A stretch of DNA of 64,000 bases from an uncultured Campylobacter sp. (GCF_938015785.1 NZ_CALLWC010000044.1:1-64000), one strand, 5' to 3'. Positions 1 through 8,844 are shown, counted from the first letter of the stretch. Notes: generated by a model from the letters alone, not told the origin. Numbers and translations: made by a program.

Positions 1-1
1 A

Positions 2-199
2 ATAGCAAATAAATTATTTTCCAAGGCTTGTGATTTAGAAATTGCCGAAGGGTGCAATAATCTTGGATATTTATATGAATCCGGCAAAGGGGTAAAAAAA
101 GATAAGAGTATGGCGAAAAAATACTATGGTAAAGCCTGCGATCTAGGGATTAAACGCAGTTGCTACACCTATAAAAAACTAAACGAGCAAGGTTTTTGA
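2..199 (+). CDS. Sel1-repeat (Hcp-like) protein, C-terminal fragment
   Basis: Open reading frame entering from the left edge and ending in TGA at 197-199; 65 residues are visible. They hold one complete Sel1-like repeat and part of the next: a GCNNLGYLYESG segment followed by GVKKD, an AKKYYGKACDLG helix and a cysteine-bearing last helix. Spaced cysteines (ACD, GCN, ACD, SCY) are typical of the Helicobacter/Campylobacter cysteine-rich Hcp family, in which each repeat is held by a disulfide and the protein is exported. The start and any signal peptide lie outside the window. Family assignment is good; the cellular role is unknown. Confidence 0.8.
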   Translation: MANKLFSKACDLEIAEGCNNLGYLYESGKGVKKDKSMAKKYYGKACDLGIKRSCYTYKKLNEQGF

Positions 200-417
200 T
201 CCATTTAAATTTTAAGCCGCCCGTTAAGCCCGTTTAAATTTGTGGCTTAAATTTAAAGGTCTAAATTTAAACCATATTATCCGCGCGGCGGTACTAAAAG
301 CGCGCAAAATGCGCGGACTTAAAATTTAAACCCATTCGCGCCAAAATAAAAGGATACGTTCCGCCACCGTTAAAATTTCAGATGAGACGTTAATTCTTTA
401 GGAATTTTAAAATTTTA

Positions 418-437
418 AGCCCTCTTTTTTGCGGGCT
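418..437 (-). terminator. Weak hairpin downstream of the ZorB-like gene
   Basis: On the minus strand AGCCC (433-437) pairs with GGGCT (418-422) around a short A-rich loop and is followed by TAAAATTTT. It lies about 30 bp past the stop of the 470-1492 gene. The stem is only 5 bp, so the call is tentative. Confidence 0.3.
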
Positions 438-469
438 AAAATTTCGAGCGAGCCGTTAAGGGTGAGCCA

Positions 470-1492
470 CTAATTCGTAGCGTTCGCATCGAACTGCAAA
501 AATTTCCTGATCTCATCCATCGCCTCTTTGTTTGAAAGGGTAAATTTGATCTCGATGCGGCGGCTGGCGTCCTTGTCCTCGACGCCTCTGCGCATCACGG
601 GCTGCGTGTAGCTGCGACCGCTGGCTATGAGATATTTTTGCAGTCGCTCATCTTTATTCCACGAATTGATGAAATCCATCACCGCAAACGCCCTATTTTG
701 CGAGAGCTCTAAGTTATACAAATACCCGCCGTCGCTGTCCGTGTGCCCCTCGATGATGATCTGATCTAAATTTTCGCGAATTTCGTCGTTATTCAAAAGC
801 GCGGCGAAATAGCTCTGCAGCGTCGAGCGGAGCGTCTCTTTGGCGCTCTCTTTCAGCTCGCTTGAGCCTTTGTCGAAAAGGATCGACGAGCTTAGCGTCA
901 TCGCGCCGCTTTCGTTGTCGATGCGGATCTTGCCACCCAGCTTCTCCTTCAGATCGGCGATGATCTTGACCTTCATTCCGGTTAGGTTGCGGATGCGGTT
1001 TTTCGTGACGTTGAGATCCTGCAAAATTTTATTAAAATCGCTCTGCTTCTGCGTGAGCTGATCGAGCAAAAAGGCGATTTTAAGCTCGTTTTGGCTGATC
1101 GTAGCGTTGGCGTCCTCGCGCGTTTTTTGCAGAAGCGAGTTTATGTCTAAATTCTCTTTTTTCAACCTCTCCGCCATCTCGGTCAGATCTTCGATCTGTA
1201 TGAAGTAGATGGAATTTTGCTTTCGAAGATCGGTGTTTTCGATATTTAGCTTCTCGAGCTGATCGCTAAAAATTTTATTCAGCGCTTCAAGCTCGGCGCT
1301 TTTTTTCTCCTGGCTTTGCAGGCTTGCTAGCGCGCTTGAAATTTGGCTTTCTTTCTCTTGCAGGTTGCTTTGCGTGAGGAAGTATTTGACGATGATGCCG
1401 CCTACTAAAAGCACGAAAACGAAAAGCAGTCCCGCCATCAAATCGGCGTACGCAATCCAAAAGGTCTCTTTTTCTTCGTTATTCGTTTTCAT
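470..1492 (-). CDS. OmpA/MotB-family (ZorB-like) membrane protein
   Basis: 340 residues. One membrane segment near residues 15-37 contains the AYADLMAG motif; Asp17 sits where MotB and ZorB carry the proton-accepting aspartate. A long coiled coil follows (about 40-165). The C-terminal OmpA-like peptidoglycan-binding domain (about 200-325) has the IIIEGHTDSDGG and LSQNRAFAVMDF motifs. It overlaps the upstream ZorA-like gene by 14 bp, so the two are surely co-translated as stator-like partners. I recall homologues beside fba in C. jejuni (Cj0598/Cj0599). It is not a flagellar stator by context, and no ZorC, ZorD or ZorE gene is present, so a defence role is not supported here. The cargo or output of the channel is unknown. 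Confidence 0.85.
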   Translation of the reverse strand: MKTNNEEKETFWIAYADLMAGLLFVFVLLVGGIIVKYFLTQSNLQEKESQISSALASLQSQEKKSAELEALNKIFSDQLEKLNIENTDLRKQNSIYFIQIEDLTEMAERLKKENLDINSLLQKTREDANATISQNELKIAFLLDQLTQKQSDFNKILQDLNVTKNRIRNLTGMKVKIIADLKEKLGGKIRIDNESGAMTLSSSILFDKGSSELKESAKETLRSTLQSYFAALLNNDEIRENLDQIIIEGHTDSDGGYLYNLELSQNRAFAVMDFINSWNKDERLQKYLIASGRSYTQPVMRRGVEDKDASRRIEIKFTLSNKEAMDEIRKFLQFDANATN

Positions 1493-2768
1493 CTAAAAGT
1501 GCTTTTTCATCGATGCTCGCAAGCGTTTTGCGAAGCTCTTCGATGATGCTTTCGTTGCTCGTTCGCGCAGCGCCCTCTCCAGCTAAAAGTGCCTTCAAAT
1601 CCGCGCTTAGCCCCCTAAAGCTAGCGTCAATTTTAGCGGCGTAAGCATTCTGCGAACTTGAAATTTCGCCCGCAAACCCACCTAAGGAGGCATTTAGGCT
1701 CTTTATTTGAGCGCTTAATGCATTCGTAACGTTAGCCAGCTCGCCTTGTCCGTCCGTTAAAGCCTTGGACTGGCTTAGATACTGCGCGGAAATTCCGTTT
1801 TGAATTTCGATTAGGCTTGCAGATACGGACTTAAGCGCAGATAAAATTTGAGCGAAGCTCTTATCTAGCTCACCGTGAGCAAGATTTGTCCTTTGGATCA
1901 TCTCTCCTGCTTTTTCAAGCTCTTCTTGTGTAATCGCCATACTTCGCTTCTCAGCTTCCATCACGCTTTCAAAAGCGCCGATTTTTTCATCGATTAGGCG
2001 GTTTAGCCTTTCGGTAAAATTCGTAGAGCTCATCATCGCAAATGAGCGCGAAATTTCAGAATTAGCGTTTAAAATTTCGCTCAGATAGCCCTGCGTGATC
2101 TCGTCTTTGTTCCAGAAGAAATTTTTAGTAGAATTTTTGTATTTGATGAGCAGACGCTCATATTTGCTGATGCCCTTTTTCTCGAAATATATCCACCAAA
2201 GCGCCAAAAAGATTCCATAGATCGAGACGTAAAATGCTGTACCTACGCCGCCTAGAAGCTGCGCAATCTCGGTTTCTAGCCCATCGATATTGCTTGAGGA
2301 AAAGTGTGGCATCGAAATCGCAATCGAGATGAAAGTTCCTAAAATTCCAAGCATCGGAAAGACTGCCGACGCGACGGAAGCGTAGTTTTGATTACGTAGC
2401 GAGTAGCCGTATTCGTCCACAAAAAGATCAAAGCTAGCATCGGATTTTTTCTTACCGCCGATACTTAAGAGATTGGCGACGATGTAATTCTTTAGCTCAC
2501 GCTTGAAATCATCGATATTATTTTGAAAATTTAAGCAGCCGTATTCTGCATTATGACGAGCTAAAATTAGTGCAATAATAAGCAAAACTGCAAGCATCAG
2601 GATTGAGTGCGTTTCTACCTTCAGCCCGATAAGTCCCAAATAGCCCAGCAAAAACACCACAAAAACCGCGATCGGCAGAGCTGCGATCTTAAAAAAAACG
2701 CCCGCTAGCGAGCGCTCCTTCGCCTCAGGTAGCGTAATATCGAGCACTTCGTTATTCGGGCGATCCAT
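1479..2768 (-). CDS. MotA/TolQ/ExbB-family (ZorA-like) proton channel protein
   Basis: 429 residues with about four membrane segments (roughly 25-47, 55-72, 133-155, 172-195). The last two resemble the MotA/ExbB channel core, including the GGVGTAFYVSIYGIFLALWW helix. About 230 cytoplasmic residues follow, rich in Ala, Ser and Glu with coiled-coil character. Such a tail is unusual for ExbB or MotA but typical of ZorA-like stators. The start is preceded by an AGGAA ribosome site, and the gene lies 1 bp from fba's stop, so fba and the pair probably form one transcript. The predicted role is inner-membrane ion flow with the downstream OmpA-type partner. The function is not established. Confidence 0.8.
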   Translation of the reverse strand: MDRPNNEVLDITLPEAKERSLAGVFFKIAALPIAVFVVFLLGYLGLIGLKVETHSILMLAVLLIIALILARHNAEYGCLNFQNNIDDFKRELKNYIVANLLSIGGKKKSDASFDLFVDEYGYSLRNQNYASVASAVFPMLGILGTFISIAISMPHFSSSNIDGLETEIAQLLGGVGTAFYVSIYGIFLALWWIYFEKKGISKYERLLIKYKNSTKNFFWNKDEITQGYLSEILNANSEISRSFAMMSSTNFTERLNRLIDEKIGAFESVMEAEKRSMAITQEELEKAGEMIQRTNLAHGELDKSFAQILSALKSVSASLIEIQNGISAQYLSQSKALTDGQGELANVTNALSAQIKSLNASLGGFAGEISSSQNAYAAKIDASFRGLSADLKALLAGEGAARTSNESIIEELRKTLASIDEKALLDENE

Positions 2769-2769
2769 A

Positions 2770-3834
2770 TTAGTTCCTATTTAGGCAATTTAGATTGTCA
2801 AATGCGACCTGCAAGCGCGCCACCATACTCTGCTCGCCTGCTCTCAGCCATTTGCGAGGATCGTAGAATTTTTTATTCGGTTTATCCTCGCCTTCCGGAT
2901 TGCCGATTTGAGCTTGCAAATAGCCGCGATTTTTGGCCTCATAAGCACGCACGCCGTCCCAAAACGCCCACTGCGTGTCGGTGTCGATATTCATCTTTAT
3001 CACGCCGTAGCTAACGGCTGCCTTGATGTCGGAGGTCTCGCTGCCGCTGCCGCCGTGAAAGACGAAATTTACGGGCTTTTCGGATTGCAGATTAAATTTC
3101 TCGCGCACGAATTTTTGCGAATTTTTTAAAATTTCAGGTCTCAGCACGACATTGCCCGGTTTATACACGCCGTGGACGTTGCCGAAGCTTGCTGCAATGC
3201 TGAATCTATCGCTGATTTTGCCAAGTCGCTCATAGGCGAGTGCGACATCTGCAGGCTGGGTGTAAAGCCGCGCGTTATCGACGCCGGTATTATCGACGCC
3301 ATCCTCTTCGCCGCCTGTGACGCCAAGCTCGATCTCAAGCGAAACTCCAAGATCGCTTAAAATTTCCAAATACTTCTCGCAGGTGGCTAAATTTAACTCC
3401 AAATCATCCTCGCTAAGATCGAGCATGTGCGAGCTAAAAAGCGGCACGCCGTGAGCTTTTTTATGAGCGGCATTAGCTTTAATAAGCTCATCGATCCACG
3501 GAAGCAGCTTCCTTGCGGCATGATCGGTATGCAAAATTACCGCGACGCCGTAATGAGCCGCCAAAGCATGCACTTGATGCGCACCTGCGATAGCGCCTAA
3601 AACTGCGGCATTAGGGCAAGCGGCACCCGCATAAAACGCCGCGCCGCCGTTGCTAAACTGAATGATAACGGGCGAATTTGCGATTTTAGCGCTTTCCAAG
3701 ACGGCGTTTATGGAGTTGCTCCCCACTACGTTTACCGCAGGGATCGCAAAGCCCTGCTGCTTCGCATACGCATAGACCTTACTTACGTCATCGCCGCTTA
3801 AAACGCCCGGCTTTACTATATCTAAAACGCCCAT
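2770..3834 (-). CDS. fba: Class II fructose-bisphosphate aldolase
   Basis: 354 residues, the usual length for the Zn-dependent class IIA aldolase that splits or forms fructose 1,6-bisphosphate. In Campylobacter, which generally lacks phosphofructokinase, it works mainly in gluconeogenesis. Seen: the HTDH zinc/catalytic region, the LEIELGVTGGEEDG segment, the FHGGSGS phosphate-binding loop and the NIDTDTQWAFWDG motif. Translation starts at an ATG behind AGGAGCT. It lies 14 bp downstream of peb4 and is followed at once by the ZorA/ZorB-like pair, the gene order I recall from C. jejuni. Confidence 0.97.
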   Translation of the reverse strand: MGVLDIVKPGVLSGDDVSKVYAYAKQQGFAIPAVNVVGSNSINAVLESAKIANSPVIIQFSNGGAAFYAGAACPNAAVLGAIAGAHQVHALAAHYGVAVILHTDHAARKLLPWIDELIKANAAHKKAHGVPLFSSHMLDLSEDDLELNLATCEKYLEILSDLGVSLEIELGVTGGEEDGVDNTGVDNARLYTQPADVALAYERLGKISDRFSIAASFGNVHGVYKPGNVVLRPEILKNSQKFVREKFNLQSEKPVNFVFHGGSGSETSDIKAAVSYGVIKMNIDTDTQWAFWDGVRAYEAKNRGYLQAQIGNPEGEDKPNKKFYDPRKWLRAGEQSMVARLQVAFDNLNCLNRN

Positions 3835-3848
3835 TTTTAGCTCCTATA

Positions 3849-4658
3849 TTATTTATACTCGATTTTAGCGTTTTTGTGAAGATCTGCCGCTTTTTGCTCG
3901 ACTACTTTCGCCGCTTTTTGCTGTCTAAGTACGCGCTCTATAAAAGGCTTTGCCTCGCTTTGGCTAAGCTGCTTTTTAGCTTGAGACTCCTCTTTTAACA
4001 CGACGTGATATCCAACCCTGCTTCTAATCGCTTTAGTAGTGATTTGACCATCTTTTATCTTAGAGATAGCATCGGCAAAAGGCTTGACCTGATCGCTAGG
4101 CATCCAGCCTAGCTCGCCGCCGGTTTGTTTAGCCTGCGGATCGATAGATTTAGCTTTGGCAAGCTCTGCAAATTTAGTAAATAGTGCACTGTCGCTAAGC
4201 CCTTTTAACTGCTTAATAATATCGTTTGCCTCAGCTTCGGTTTTAACGACGATCTGAGCCGCTTTGATTCTCGCAGGCTCGGTAAAGCGCGCCTTGTTTT
4301 TGTTATAAAAATCGGCTATTTCTTTATCGTCGATATTTATTTTACTGGCTTCTTTAGCCTGCCATACACGAAGCGCTAAGTTATCTTTTACGATTTCAAG
4401 CTCTTTTTTATAAACGTCCTCATCCATAACGCCCGATTTTTTAGCTTCATCCGTTAGCAGCATCAGATCAATGCCTTTATCGATAAGCTCCTTTTTTTGC
4501 TCTGCATTAAGAGCGGCGATATCTACATTGCCTATGCCTTGAAGTAGCGGAGCAAGCTCTTTTTCGGTTACATCTTTGCCATTTACGGTAGCGTAAACGG
4601 TAGCGTTAAGGCTGATAGCGGCAGCCAAACTAAGTGCTGTAAATAAAACTTTTTTCAT
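3849..4658 (-). CDS. peb4: Periplasmic peptidyl-prolyl isomerase/chaperone (Peb4/Cbf2, SurA-like)
   Basis: 269 residues from the ATG at 4658. AAGGAA lies 6 bp upstream of it; an in-frame GTG one codon earlier is less likely. An N-terminal signal peptide ends around residue 20 (SLNATVYA). A SurA-type N-terminal region follows, then a parvulin (PpiC) domain around residues 130-230 with the GGELGWMPSDQ and VGYHVV motifs. The family assists folding of outer-membrane proteins and adhesins in the periplasm. A clear TATAAT box lies just upstream, and the gene heads the peb4-fba-membrane pair run, divergent from nth. Confidence 0.93.
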   Translation of the reverse strand: MKKVLFTALSLAAAISLNATVYATVNGKDVTEKELAPLLQGIGNVDIAALNAEQKKELIDKGIDLMLLTDEAKKSGVMDEDVYKKELEIVKDNLALRVWQAKEASKINIDDKEIADFYNKNKARFTEPARIKAAQIVVKTEAEANDIIKQLKGLSDSALFTKFAELAKAKSIDPQAKQTGGELGWMPSDQVKPFADAISKIKDGQITTKAIRSRVGYHVVLKEESQAKKQLSQSEAKPFIERVLRQQKAAKVVEQKAADLHKNAKIEYK

Positions 4659-4687
4659 CACAATTCCTTAAAAAAATTTTAACGGCG

Positions 4688-4693
4688 ATTATA
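4688..4693 (-). promoter_or_regulatory. Probable -10 box for peb4-fba transcript
   Basis: TATAAT on the minus strand, 30 bp upstream of the peb4 ATG, with a T-containing region behind it and no obvious -35, as expected for Campylobacter sigma-70 promoters. Confidence 0.55.
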
Positions 4694-4763
4694 ACTCAAA
4701 GTTGTTAACAATCAAACTGTACTTTAGAATTTTAGGGTAGAATTCCGCCTTGAGGAAATGCAA

Positions 4764-5399
4764 ATGAGAAGTAAAAAAGATATTTTAGAGATAAAAAAGA
4801 GAATTTTGCAAAACTTTGCGGAAGAGCGCAGCGAGCTGAAATTTAAAGACAACTATCAGCTTTTGGTCTGCGTGATGCTTAGCGCGCAGTGTACCGACAA
4901 GCGGGTAAATTTGATCACGCCGCGCTTTTTTGCGGAATTTCCTAGCGTTGCAGAGCTCGCAAAGGCCAATCTGGCGAGCGTTAAACTGCTAATTAGCTCG
5001 TGCAATTTCTACAACAACAAAGCGGTAAATTTGATCAAAATGGCACAGGCGGTGGTTAGCGACTTTGGCGGCGTCGTGCCGCTTGATGAAACGGGGCTCA
5101 AATCTCTTGCGGGCGTGGGGCAAAAGACCGCTCACGTCGTGCTTTTGGAGGGCGCGGGCGCAAACGTGATGGCGGTGGATACGCACGTCTTTCGCGTCGC
5201 GCATCGCCTAGGGCTGAGCCGTGCAAAGACGCCCGAGCTTACGGAGCGCGATCTGAGCGAGGCTTTTAAAACGGATCTTGGTAAGCTGCACCAAGGCATG
5301 GTGCTTTTTGGCCGCTACACCTGTAAAGCGATCAAGCCAAACTGTAAGGAGTGCTTTTTAAACGGGATGTGCAGCAGCAAGGATAAGAATTTTCCGTAA
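4764..5399 (+). CDS. nth: Endonuclease III (DNA glycosylase/AP lyase)
   Basis: 211 residues. The start is placed at the second in-frame ATG because GAGGA (4752-4756) is 7 bp from it but only 1 bp from the earlier ATG at 4758. The enzyme removes oxidised pyrimidines from DNA. Seen: the helix-hairpin-helix LAGVGQKTAHVVL with the catalytic lysine, the VDTHVFRVAHRLGL segment with the catalytic aspartate, and the C-terminal [4Fe-4S] cluster motif C-X6-C-X2-C-X5-C. Divergent from peb4 and convergent with the next gene. Its stop codon lies inside a long inverted repeat. Confidence 0.97.
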   Translation: MRSKKDILEIKKRILQNFAEERSELKFKDNYQLLVCVMLSAQCTDKRVNLITPRFFAEFPSVAELAKANLASVKLLISSCNFYNNKAVNLIKMAQAVVSDFGGVVPLDETGLKSLAGVGQKTAHVVLLEGAGANVMAVDTHVFRVAHRLGLSRAKTPELTERDLSEAFKTDLGKLHQGMVLFGRYTCKAIKPNCKECFLNGMCSSKDKNFP

Positions 5400-5435
5400 A
5401 ATTTAAGTCTATGTTCGCGAGTTAAATTTTACGGA
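5393..5435. terminator. RAATTY-centred inverted repeat between convergent genes
   Basis: A perfect 14-bp inverted repeat. The left arm, 5393-5406, contains AAAATTTAA; the right arm, 5422-5435, contains TTAAATTTTA. The loop is 15 nt. It includes the nth stop codon and lies between convergent nth and the 5468-6943 gene, where a bidirectional terminator is expected. Each arm carries an AAATTT word. Confidence 0.6.
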
Positions 5436-5467
5436 TTTAAATTTTATGAAATTTTACTTTTCGGAGC

Positions 5468-6943
5468 CTACTGCTTTGCCAGCCAAGCCCGGTATCCTTC
5501 GCTTTTAATCACGTCCGCGATGCTTTTTGCCATCTCCTGCGGCAAAAATTCGGACTTTTTATCGATGACGGACACTAGCGCGTAAGTGCTATCGTAATCT
5601 TGCAGCGCTAGGCCCGCGCGCACCAGCGTTTCGTATAAAAACGGCTCGTCTTTTTCGATGCTTACCGCATCATCGTTTAAAAATTCATAGATGAACGCAA
5701 GCTGTTTTTTATCGCCGATTTTTAAAAAATAATCGGCTAAATTCGTCGCGCTCTTAATGATGATTTTGCGTAGCTCGTCTATCTGCCGTGCAGAGTAACG
5801 CTCGGTAATCAGCCGCCAATTTTCCGCCATCCTCGCCGCAATGATAGACAGCTTGAAAGCTCTGCCGCCATAAGCGTATTTTTCGCTTTCATCATCTATT
5901 TTTTCTATAGCCCCGAATTCGCTCACTATGTACTCGTATAGCTCCTCATCGCTGCCGCTGAAATTTTCTAAATATATCGTCTCGGCGATAGTCTCGGAAT
6001 TTTTGGGCAGATCGCCCGCGTATTCGGGCTCCTGCTCTTCATTTTCTTCGTCCCAGGCGGCTTTTCTAGCTTCAAAAGTTTTAAAATCCACTAGCGGATT
6101 AACACCCTTTTTTACGAATTTAAAAAAGGCAGAAATATCGATCTGATGCTCATCTTCGCAAATTCCGTCCTTAAACATCAGCTCGCAATTTTGAAAAAAT
6201 TCCCAACCATCAAGCGCGCCCAGGTAGCTTTGACCGATCTGTCCGTCTAGGACATAGACGCATTCGCTAGCGCTATGATCAGGCATCGCGTGGTCGTTTG
6301 AGACGATATACGGCGCTTGCGTTTTTCCAAAAACCTGCAACATTCCGTCGTTGTATTCGCCGCTTATGCCCCAAAGCGCCGTTAGATTGCCGCCGATTGC
6401 GATAACGCCGTCCTGCGAATGCAGATAATTGCACGCCGTATCTTTGGCGACTTGCAAAAACAGATAATCATCATCGACGATATCGCCGCTGATAAATAAA
6501 TTTCCATTAACAAACATCGCTCGTGCGCTATTTTTACCGCCCGCGTCGTTAAATTTATCCTTAAGCCAAGAGGAATTTAGCGTGCCTCCCGACAGGCTAA
6601 GATCGCCCTCAAACACCAGCACGTCAAAACTACCATCCAAATATAAATTTGAGCCGTATTTTTTCTCAAATTCATCATAAGGCAGTATAAAAACGGGTGG
6701 AATTTTAGTTGCGAAAGGGCTGCGGTTTTCGTATCGCTTTGCTTGTGATTTAGCGATCTGCTCGCAATTTTGCAGAAAATTTTTGATCTGGCTTTTCATT
6801 TTATCTCCTTTTAAATCATTATTTACGGTTTGCGTATTATTTATAAAAGTTTTTTGTTTGGACGACAGATCCACCGCCATCGCGCAGGCCACGCCAAAAG
6901 CGCACAAAACGGCGATCAATGCTAGTCGTAATATCTTTTTCAT
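5468..6943 (-). CDS. Exported protein of unknown function
   Basis: 491 residues from the ATG at 6943. AAGGAG is 7 bp from it but only 1 bp from an earlier in-frame ATG at 6949. A signal peptide is clear (MKKILRLALIAV, cleavage probably after CAMA). The middle part (about 90-230) has short beta-like repeats such as VLVFEGDLSLSGG, MFVNGNLFISGDI and VIAIGGNLTALWG, suggesting a small beta-helix. An acidic linker (DEENEEQEPEY) and a helical C-terminal half follow. I do not recognise the family with certainty. It is probably periplasmic, and the neighbours give no clue. Confidence 0.75.
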   Translation of the reverse strand: MKKILRLALIAVLCAFGVACAMAVDLSSKQKTFINNTQTVNNDLKGDKMKSQIKNFLQNCEQIAKSQAKRYENRSPFATKIPPVFILPYDEFEKKYGSNLYLDGSFDVLVFEGDLSLSGGTLNSSWLKDKFNDAGGKNSARAMFVNGNLFISGDIVDDDYLFLQVAKDTACNYLHSQDGVIAIGGNLTALWGISGEYNDGMLQVFGKTQAPYIVSNDHAMPDHSASECVYVLDGQIGQSYLGALDGWEFFQNCELMFKDGICEDEHQIDISAFFKFVKKGVNPLVDFKTFEARKAAWDEENEEQEPEYAGDLPKNSETIAETIYLENFSGSDEELYEYIVSEFGAIEKIDDESEKYAYGGRAFKLSIIAARMAENWRLITERYSARQIDELRKIIIKSATNLADYFLKIGDKKQLAFIYEFLNDDAVSIEKDEPFLYETLVRAGLALQDYDSTYALVSVIDKKSEFLPQEMAKSIADVIKSEGYRAWLAKQ

Positions 6944-7026
6944 TCGCATACTCCTTAATTAAAACAATAATTTTAACCGCAAAATTTTAAGGCTAAGTAT
7001 CGCGAGATGATTTTGAAAGTTGTGCA

Positions 7027-7077
7027 GAAAATTTTAATCAAGACTAGGAATAAAGTCCGTCGCAGATTAAAATTTTC
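7027..7077. repeat. 13-bp RAATTY inverted repeat with nested stem
   Basis: GAAAATTTTAATC at 7027-7039 is perfectly complementary to GATTAAAATTTTC at 7065-7077. Inside, GACT (7042-7045) pairs with AGTC (7054-7057). The fold is possible on either strand. It lies about 210 bp past pepD. Confidence 0.6.
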
Positions 7078-7191
7078 AAATTTCTTTCAAAACCAACGTA
7101 GCGACGCCGCAAGCGTAATTTCTATAAAGACGCTCAAAAGAGAAACCGCCGTTAAATTTTAAAGGCGAAGTATTTTTTCTTTAGACTAGGC

Positions 7192-7251
7192 GGAAACGAC
7201 GGAGGCTAGGGAGCGTATACGCAATACGTGACCGAAGCCGACCGAGTTTCC
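7192..7251. ncRNA. Candidate structured RNA (interrupted hairpin with GA-rich internal loops)
   Basis: Five nested helices in register: 7192-7197 with 7246-7251 (GGAAAC/GTTTCC), 7200-7202 with 7242-7244, 7204-7207 with 7236-7239 (GGCT/AGCC), 7209-7210 with 7232-7233, and 7214-7218 with 7224-7228 (CGTAT/ATACG). The unpaired positions between them are almost all G and A. That gives 20 base pairs in 60 nt with purine internal loops, in a stretch with no gene. The strand is not decided and expression is unknown. Confidence 0.3.
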
Positions 7252-7287
7252 AACGACGTATAAAGGAAAAAGACAAGCCGTCCTAAG

Positions 7288-8565
7288 CTACTGAAGTCTA
7301 GCGATTATGTTTCTTACTACCTCTGCTACCATCTCCACCGACGCTATCTCGCAGTGCTCGTTCACCGAGTGAGGCGAGTGGATGTTTGGGCCTATGGAGC
7401 AGGCTTGCAGCTCGGGCTGTTTTGCGACCAGTACGCCGCACTCAAGGCCTGCGTGCACGGCGGCAAATTTAGCCTGCGGCTTTTGTTTTTGCAGTTCCTC
7501 AAGCACCAGATGGGCAAAGTCGCTGATGCACGGCGCCCAGTTCGCCGAGCGGTCGGTTACTCTAACCTCAAAGCCCAGCGCGCTAGCTAACGTAGCTGTC
7601 TCAAAGCCTAGATTTTCGAGCCCATCTCGCTTCATCGCGCGTCCGAAAAAGTCAAACTCGATCACGCCCTCTTTTTGCTTAACGGTCGAGAGATTTATGC
7701 TTTCGTTTACCATACCAAGCTGCGTGTCGTAGCTGCGCACGCCCTGAGCGAAGGAGTTGATGAGCGCCAAAATTTTACCGCTATTTACCAGTACGTCCGC
7801 TTCGCCCTCGCCTAGGCTCTTTACCCACGCTAGGCCGCGCTGCTTTGGCTCATGCGCACATAACGCCTTACACACGGCGTTTGCGGGGATCGAGTTACTC
7901 CTCTCGCCAAAATCTAGGCTGATTAGCTCACAGCCCTCCTCGGCGAGGAATTTCGCCAGCAGCTTCGTCGCGTTTGGGATATTTTTATGTATCTCGTTGC
8001 CCGAGTGCCCGCCGCTAAGCCCGGTAACGCCGATCTCGTAAATTTTACCGCTCTTTTTGACGCTCGCGGCGCCGATTTTCGCGCTCACGTTTATGCCGCC
8101 GGCACAGCCCAGCGTTACGCGGTCATCTTCTTCGCTGTCTAAATTTAGCAGATTAGGCGATAAAATTTTACCCTTAAAGGCGTTTGCGCCCACGAGCCCA
8201 ACCTCTTCGTCGTTGGTAAATAGGCACTCTAAATTCGCAAACTCCCGCATCGCGCCCATCATCATCGCCACGCCGATGCCATCATCAGCGCCTAGAGTCG
8301 AGTTTTTCGCCCTTAGTATGCCGCCCTCTTCGATGAGCTCTAAATGCGGCGCTGCACCCACGCAAACCATGTCGTAGTGGCTTTGCAGACAGATTTTAGG
8401 CTCGCCCTTTACGGCGTGGATATTGCTCGCCTGATCGATGTTCACGCTAAAGCCCTGGGAGCGCGCAAAATCCGCCAAAAACTCCCTCATCTGCTCCGTT
8501 TCGCAGCTACAGTGCGGTATCTCGCACAGCCTCTTAAAATCGTTCATAACCTCGTTTTTTTGCAT
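7288..8565 (-). CDS. pepD: Aminoacyl-histidine dipeptidase (Xaa-His dipeptidase, M20 family)
   Basis: 425 residues; the start follows AAAAGGAGC. M20-family zinc dipeptidase that cleaves Xaa-His and other dipeptides in the cytoplasm. Metal-site motifs are in order: LQSHYDMV (about 80), the bridging aspartate in LGADDGIGVA, the catalytic NDEEVGLVGA pair and a C-terminal histidine in GPNIHSPHS. The lid domain carries GLSGGHSG. Somewhat shorter than the E. coli enzyme (about 485). It stands alone, with long spacers on both sides. Assignment to PepD rather than another M20 peptidase rests on the overall pattern and is fairly firm. Confidence 0.9.
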   Translation of the reverse strand: MQKNEVMNDFKRLCEIPHCSCETEQMREFLADFARSQGFSVNIDQASNIHAVKGEPKICLQSHYDMVCVGAAPHLELIEEGGILRAKNSTLGADDGIGVAMMMGAMREFANLECLFTNDEEVGLVGANAFKGKILSPNLLNLDSEEDDRVTLGCAGGINVSAKIGAASVKKSGKIYEIGVTGLSGGHSGNEIHKNIPNATKLLAKFLAEEGCELISLDFGERSNSIPANAVCKALCAHEPKQRGLAWVKSLGEGEADVLVNSGKILALINSFAQGVRSYDTQLGMVNESINLSTVKQKEGVIEFDFFGRAMKRDGLENLGFETATLASALGFEVRVTDRSANWAPCISDFAHLVLEELQKQKPQAKFAAVHAGLECGVLVAKQPELQACSIGPNIHSPHSVNEHCEIASVEMVAEVVRNIIARLQ

Positions 8566-8844
8566 GTTTGCTCCTTTTGAATTTATTATATCCGCGCGTT
8601 ATTGCGACACACCCGTTGAATTTAAAAGCAACCGCACTCGCTTAAGCGCTTACGAAATTCTGCTAAATTTAAACGCGACCGCGCCGACATAGCGCTTCCG
8701 CAAAATACGCGCAGAATTTCAATCGCGCTAGTTTACGCCGCAGGTAAGCCGCGCAAAATGAAATTTTATGCAAATCACAGGAATTTTACCGAAATTTAGC
8801 AAGAATTTTATTTAAAATTTAGTCCGAATTTCGTAGGGGGATTT

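Larger units (their letters stand above)
6944..7287. other. Gene-free spacer with two folded elements
   Basis: 344 bp between pepD and the exported protein, both on the minus strand. No coding frame is convincing. It holds the 7027-7077 inverted repeat, a small hairpin (7147-7150 with 7164-7167) followed by a T run at 7173-7178 on the plus strand, and the long interrupted hairpin at 7192-7251. Confidence 0.7.

Noticed and set aside
470..2768. A complete Zorya defence system
   Set aside because: Only ZorA- and ZorB-like genes are present; no ZorC, ZorD or ZorE, and the locus looks syntenic with a housekeeping region of C. jejuni.
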